Positions 61,062 to 64,000 of a DNA stretch of 64,000 bases are shown piece after piece. Within the stretch, counting starts at the first letter, position 1, and the number at the start of each line of letters is the position of its first letter. The DNA lies in the NCBI GenBank assembly GCA_963706315.1, contig CAVPMA010000017.1, positions 1 to 64,000 of the forward strand. Direction: 5' to 3'. The stretch is from CALMEC01 sp963706315 (GTDB lineage Bacteria > Actinomycetota > Thermoleophilia > Miltoncostaeales > Miltoncostaeaceae). Both the position numbers and the translations under genes were made by a program. The notes beneath the pieces are model-generated. The model was not told the DNA's origin, did no database searches, and worked only from the letters and a program-made list of their open reading frames with translations.

Positions 61062-61763
61062 CTAGGCGGCGAGCACCTCGCGAACGCGGTCCGGCGTCGC
61101 GCCGAGGCCGGAGAGGATCTCGGCGGCGTCGCCCCCGTCGACCACCAGGCCGAGGAGGATGTGCTCCGCGCCGATCTCGCCGTCGCGTCCCCGGGGTGCC
61201 TCCTGGATCGCACGGGAAAGCACTCGCCGCGCCGCTTGCGTGAACGGTCGGCGGCCAGGGGCCCCTGCCGGGCCCGAGCCGAGACGGTCGGTGACCGCCG
61301 CGACGACGGCATCGCGTGTGATACCGAGGCCGGTAAGGGCCGTCGCCGCCCGGGACTGCTCGCCCCGCCCGGTGAGGCTGATGAGCAGGTGCTCGGTCCC
61401 GACGCGACGGTGGCCGAGGGCCGCCGATTCGTCGATGGCGCCGCCGACCACGTCGCGGGCCTCCTGGGTGAAGCGCTCGAAGGGCACGAAGCCCCGTAGG
61501 CGCCGGTGCACCCGGTGGCCGTGCATACCCTGTCCCCCACGGCCCCGTCCGCTCGAGCCGTCGACCGGCTCCACGATCTGGTGGACCCGCTGGTGGCTCA
61601 GCCCGAGGGCGTCGGCGATCTCGCGGAGCGACCCGCCGGCGGCGTGCAGCCTGCGGATGGTGTGGTGGTAGTCGACACGCGCGACCTCGGCGGAATGCTG
61701 CAGATCGAGGAGCCGGTCGCGCGCCTGCTCCGCCTGTGTGAGCGTGTCCTTGTCCAGTGTCAT
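61062..61763 (-). CDS. HTH protein with two Clp N-terminal repeats
   Basis: Protein of 233 residues. A sigma-region-4-like helix-turn-helix near the start (SLREIADALGLSHQRVHQIV) is followed by a glycine/arginine-rich linker and two Clp-N repeats: FERFTQEARDVVGGAIDESA with GTEHLLISLTGRGE, and FTQAARRVLSRAIQEAPRGR with GAEHILLGLVVDGGDAAEIL. No AAA+ domain is present. It may be a DNA-binding regulator that senses or recruits Clp clients. The start ATG 61763 fits the promoter whose -35 and -10 precede it. It lies just upstream of the tmRNA gene on the same strand. Confidence 0.85.
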   Translation of the reverse strand: MTLDKDTLTQAEQARDRLLDLQHSAEVARVDYHHTIRRLHAAGGSLREIADALGLSHQRVHQIVEPVDGSSGRGRGGQGMHGHRVHRRLRGFVPFERFTQEARDVVGGAIDESAALGHRRVGTEHLLISLTGRGEQSRAATALTGLGITRDAVVAAVTDRLGSGPAGAPGRRPFTQAARRVLSRAIQEAPRGRDGEIGAEHILLGLVVDGGDAAEILSGLGATPDRVREVLAA

Positions 61764-61793
61764 CACTGTCTGTTCCTTTCGTTCAATGTGGCA

Positions 61794-61823
61794 ATCGTAG
61801 TAGACACTCCCTCCGGGTGTCAA
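61794..61823 (-). promoter_or_regulatory. promoter with overlapping operator-like repeat for the HTH/Clp-N gene
   Basis: TTGACA (61818-61823) and TACGAT (61794-61799) on the minus strand are 18 bases apart, the best promoter in the window. GACACCC-GGAGG-GAGTGTC, an inverted repeat with six of seven arm bases matching, covers the -35 and spacer (61803-61821). That suggests repression, perhaps by the gene's own HTH protein. Confidence 0.65.
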
Positions 61824-61892
61824 ACGACATAGACGCCGCTGCCGTGGTGTGGCTCACCGTCGGGCGGATGACGCGGGGCATAGACTCGGCGC

Positions 61893-62603
61893 GTGCGCGT
61901 CATGCTCATGCGAACCTGCCTCGTCGATCACGTCGCGCCCGGCGTCGCGCGATCGGCGCAGCGCGCGCTGCAGCGGCTGGGCGTCGCGGTCGCCGTCCCA
62001 AAGGCGCAGACCTGCTGCGGCCAGCCCGGCTGGAGCGCCGGTCACCCCGATCAGGCCCGGCAGGTCGCCCGCCAGGCGCTGCGGGCGTTCGCGGGAACGG
62101 ATCCGGTGGTGGTGCCGTCGGGCTCCTGCGCGGCGATGGTGACCCACGGCTACCCCGAGCTGTTCGCCGGGCAGCCGGAGGAGGCCGCCGCCAACGCCAT
62201 GGCGGGACGCACGTACGAGCTCACGCAGTTCATCCGGCGGGAGGGCCTCGCCCCCACCTCCGCCCACGATGCCCCGGCCAGCGTGACGTACCACGACTCC
62301 TGCCACATGCTGCGACTGCTCGGAGAGCGCGAAAGCCCCCGGGCCGTGATCGGCGCGACGGGCGTCGAGCTGGTCGAGATGGCCGACACCAACGTGTGCT
62401 GCGGGTTCGGCGGCGCATTCTCCGTCACGTTCCCGGAGGTCTCCGGCGCGCTCGGCGAGCAGAAGGCCCGCAACGCGGCGGCCTCAGGCGCCGACGAGCT
62501 CGTGGCCTGCGACCTGTCGTGCCTGATGCACATCGTCGGCCGCGGCCGCCGCGTGGGCGTGCCGCTCCGTGCCCGGCACATCGCGGACCTGCTCGGCGGA
62601 TGA
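61893..62603 (+). CDS. lutA: lactate utilization protein LutA (heterodisulfide-reductase-like Fe-S protein)
   Basis: Protein of 236 residues with two CCG domains: AQTCCGQPGWSAGH near residue 40 and DTNVCCGFGGAFSVTFPEVS near 170, each with additional cysteines (GSCAAMVTHGYPELF, YHDSCHMLR, CDLSCLMHI). These ligate iron-sulfur clusters. With LutB and LutC it oxidises L-lactate to pyruvate in a cytochrome-linked complex. GTG 61893 starts the three-gene operon; its stop overlaps lutB by four bases (ATGA). Confidence 0.94.
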   Translation: MRVMLMRTCLVDHVAPGVARSAQRALQRLGVAVAVPKAQTCCGQPGWSAGHPDQARQVARQALRAFAGTDPVVVPSGSCAAMVTHGYPELFAGQPEEAAANAMAGRTYELTQFIRREGLAPTSAHDAPASVTYHDSCHMLRLLGERESPRAVIGATGVELVEMADTNVCCGFGGAFSVTFPEVSGALGEQKARNAAASGADELVACDLSCLMHIVGRGRRVGVPLRARHIADLLGG

Positions 62604-63988
62604 GCAGCGACGTCACCTACGACGACGGGCGGACGCTGCGGGAGCGCACCGCGGCCGCCGTGAACGACGCGCAGCTGCGGGCCAACCTCGATGCCGCTGC
62701 TCGGAGCTTTGCCACTGGCCGTGAGCGGATGCGCGACGGGTTCGGGTTCGACGAGATGCGCGACCGCGCGCGCGAGATCCGCACCGACAACATCCGGCGG
62801 CTCCCGGAGCTCCTGACGCAGCTCGAGGAGCGCGTGCGCGCGGCCGGCGGCACCGTCTTCCGCGCGGCGGATCGGGACGCGGCCGCGCGGTACGTCGTCG
62901 ACCTCGCACGTGCGCGCGGCGCCAGGCTCGTCGCCAAGTCGAAGTCGATGGCCACGGAGGAGATCAAGCTCAACGAGGCCCTCGAGGAGGCCGGCGTACG
63001 GGTCGTGGAGACCGACCTCGGCGAGTGGATCCTGCAGCTGGCCGGTCAGCGACCGTCGCACATCATCGCCCCCGCCGTGCATCTGAACCGCGGCGAGATC
63101 GCCGAGCTCTTCCGCGCCGAGAGCGGCGAGGACCTGCCCGACGATCGGGAGGCGCTGGTCGCCTACGCGCGCCGGCGCCTGCGCGAGGACTTCGCCGCCG
63201 CCGAGATCGGCGTGAGCGGCGTGAACCTCGCGGTGGCCGACACCGGTACGCTCTGCGTGATGGAGAACGAGGGGAACGCGCGGCTGGTGACGGCGCTCCC
63301 CCGGATCCACGTCGCGGTGATGGGCGCCGAGCGCGTCGTCGCCGACTGGGACGAGGCCGCGCACATCCTCCAGCTCCTGCCGATGGCCGCGATCGGCGAC
63401 GACGCCAGCACGTACGTCAACCTCATCACCGGCCCGCGCCAGGCCGGCGAGACCGACGGCCCGGAGGAGCTCCACCTCGTGATCCTGGACGGCGGGCGCA
63501 CCGCCCTGCGGGGCACCGAGTTCGAGGAGGCCCTGCACTGCATCCGGTGCGGCGCGTGCCTGTACTCCTGCCCGATGTGGAAGACCGTCGGCGGTCAGGC
63601 TTACGGGTCGCCGTACTCCGGGCCGATCGGCGCGGTCATCACTCCACTGCTCGAGGGGACCTCGTCGCCCCGCGGAAGCGAGCTTCCGTTCCTCTCCTCG
63701 ATCTGCGGGGCCTGCCACGAGGCCTGCCCGGTCGGCATCCCGCTGCACGACCTGCTCGTGCGCATCCGCGGCGCGGTCAGCACACCCGCCCACCGCCGCG
63801 CCCGGTTCGGCGCCCGGATCTGGGCGGCCGCATGGCGCCGGCCCCTGACCTACCGCGCGGGGCTCGCCGTCTCCCGGGGGCTGATGCGGCTCCTCGGTCG
63901 AGATGGGTGGATCCAGCGTTTGCCCGGCCCGGCCGGACGGTGGACCTCGCAGCGCGACCTGCCGACGCGATGGCCGCCGACGCCCTGA
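62600..63988 (+). CDS. lutB: lactate utilization iron-sulfur protein LutB
   Basis: Protein of 462 residues. An LUD domain (about 60-290) with KSKSMATEEIKLNEALEEAG, the GVNLAVADTGTLCVMENEGN block and LPRIHVAVMGAERVV is followed by two 4Fe-4S motifs, CIRCGACLYSCPMW and CGACHEACPVGIPL. It passes electrons from lactate within the LutABC complex. The C-terminus is basic and hydrophobic near the end. lutC begins inside its last codons in another frame. Confidence 0.96.
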   Translation: MSSDVTYDDGRTLRERTAAAVNDAQLRANLDAAARSFATGRERMRDGFGFDEMRDRAREIRTDNIRRLPELLTQLEERVRAAGGTVFRAADRDAAARYVVDLARARGARLVAKSKSMATEEIKLNEALEEAGVRVVETDLGEWILQLAGQRPSHIIAPAVHLNRGEIAELFRAESGEDLPDDREALVAYARRRLREDFAAAEIGVSGVNLAVADTGTLCVMENEGNARLVTALPRIHVAVMGAERVVADWDEAAHILQLLPMAAIGDDASTYVNLITGPRQAGETDGPEELHLVILDGGRTALRGTEFEEALHCIRCGACLYSCPMWKTVGGQAYGSPYSGPIGAVITPLLEGTSSPRGSELPFLSSICGACHEACPVGIPLHDLLVRIRGAVSTPAHRRARFGARIWAAAWRRPLTYRAGLAVSRGLMRLLGRDGWIQRLPGPAGRWTSQRDLPTRWPPTP

Positions 63989-64000
63989 TCGACGACTTCC
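63970..64000 (+). CDS. lutC: lactate utilization protein LutC (partial, start only)
   Basis: Only ten codons are in the window: MAADALIDDF, overlapping the 3' end of lutB by 19 bases and running off the right edge. The call rests on the position after lutA-lutB, where lutC is the standard next gene; the residues seen are too few to prove it. Confidence 0.45.
   Translation, partial: MAADALIDDF

Noticed and set aside
1..64000. CRISPR array, prophage or insertion sequence
   Set aside because: No regularly spaced direct repeats, integrase, transposase or phage structural genes were seen; the only repeats are the palindromic units and the 40-base duplication.

Overview
The window is GC-rich bacterial chromosome with many GTG starts, frequent 4-base ATGA/GTGA gene overlaps and a Streptomyces-like PHO box made of 11-base GTTCACC direct repeats. 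Gene content and style fit Actinomycetota, probably a deep-branching class such as Thermoleophilia; that placement is inference from style and not from a marker alignment. I see no prophage, insertion sequence, CRISPR array or tRNA.

Layout. 1-17 kb is a mixed, partly accessory region: a small 56-codon gene, a NarL/DesR-type two-component pair, a secreted TAP-like hydrolase, a PQQ-type beta-propeller flanked by two gene remnants (one a frameshifted MarR regulator), a GDPD / PAP2-like / YbhN membrane-lipid cluster, an M50 site-2 protease with CBS domains, a GNAT-alcohol dehydrogenase-universal stress cluster, a haloacid dehalogenase, an amphi-Trp protein, and a divergent MFS/LysR pair. 17-22 kb has msrA and a proline catabolic operon (proline dehydrogenase plus P5C dehydrogenase), probably expressed from a leaderless promoter. 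22-26.5 kb is a phosphate-type control block: response regulator, histidine kinase, phoU and a LuxR/TPR regulator. The kinase and regulator diverge from a three-unit PHO box. 26.6-35 kb has alpha-glucan phosphorylase, a YbaK deacylase, M32 and M29 peptidases and unknown proteins; 35-39 kb has dnaE.

39.3-42.2 kb is argG with two overlapping unknown genes. From 58.7 kb down to 42.8 kb, 17 genes run in one direction: infC-rpmI-rplT-trmH, bioB-bioA-bioF-bioD, a ferritin-like gene, pheS-pheT, then argC-argJ-(truncated globin)-(VOC)-argB-argD. Translation, biotin and arginine synthesis are thus strung together with tight overlaps. The right end has a sarcosine-oxidase-like gene, a tmRNA gene found by structure and sequence (previously gene-free 510 bases), a HTH plus Clp-N protein with a strong promoter and operator-like repeat, and lutA-lutB with the first codons of lutC.

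Most notable: the tmRNA with an unusual tag (ANSRQLAYAA) and a non-standard T-loop; a dispersed palindromic repeat (GTCCCGGGCGATTAACA half-unit) in three gaps, one copy caught in a 40-base duplication of the end of the P5C dehydrogenase gene; a LuxR gene with no conventional start codon lying in the phoU frame directly after its stop; a likely CTG start for argB; the PHO box; and a CRP-like site.
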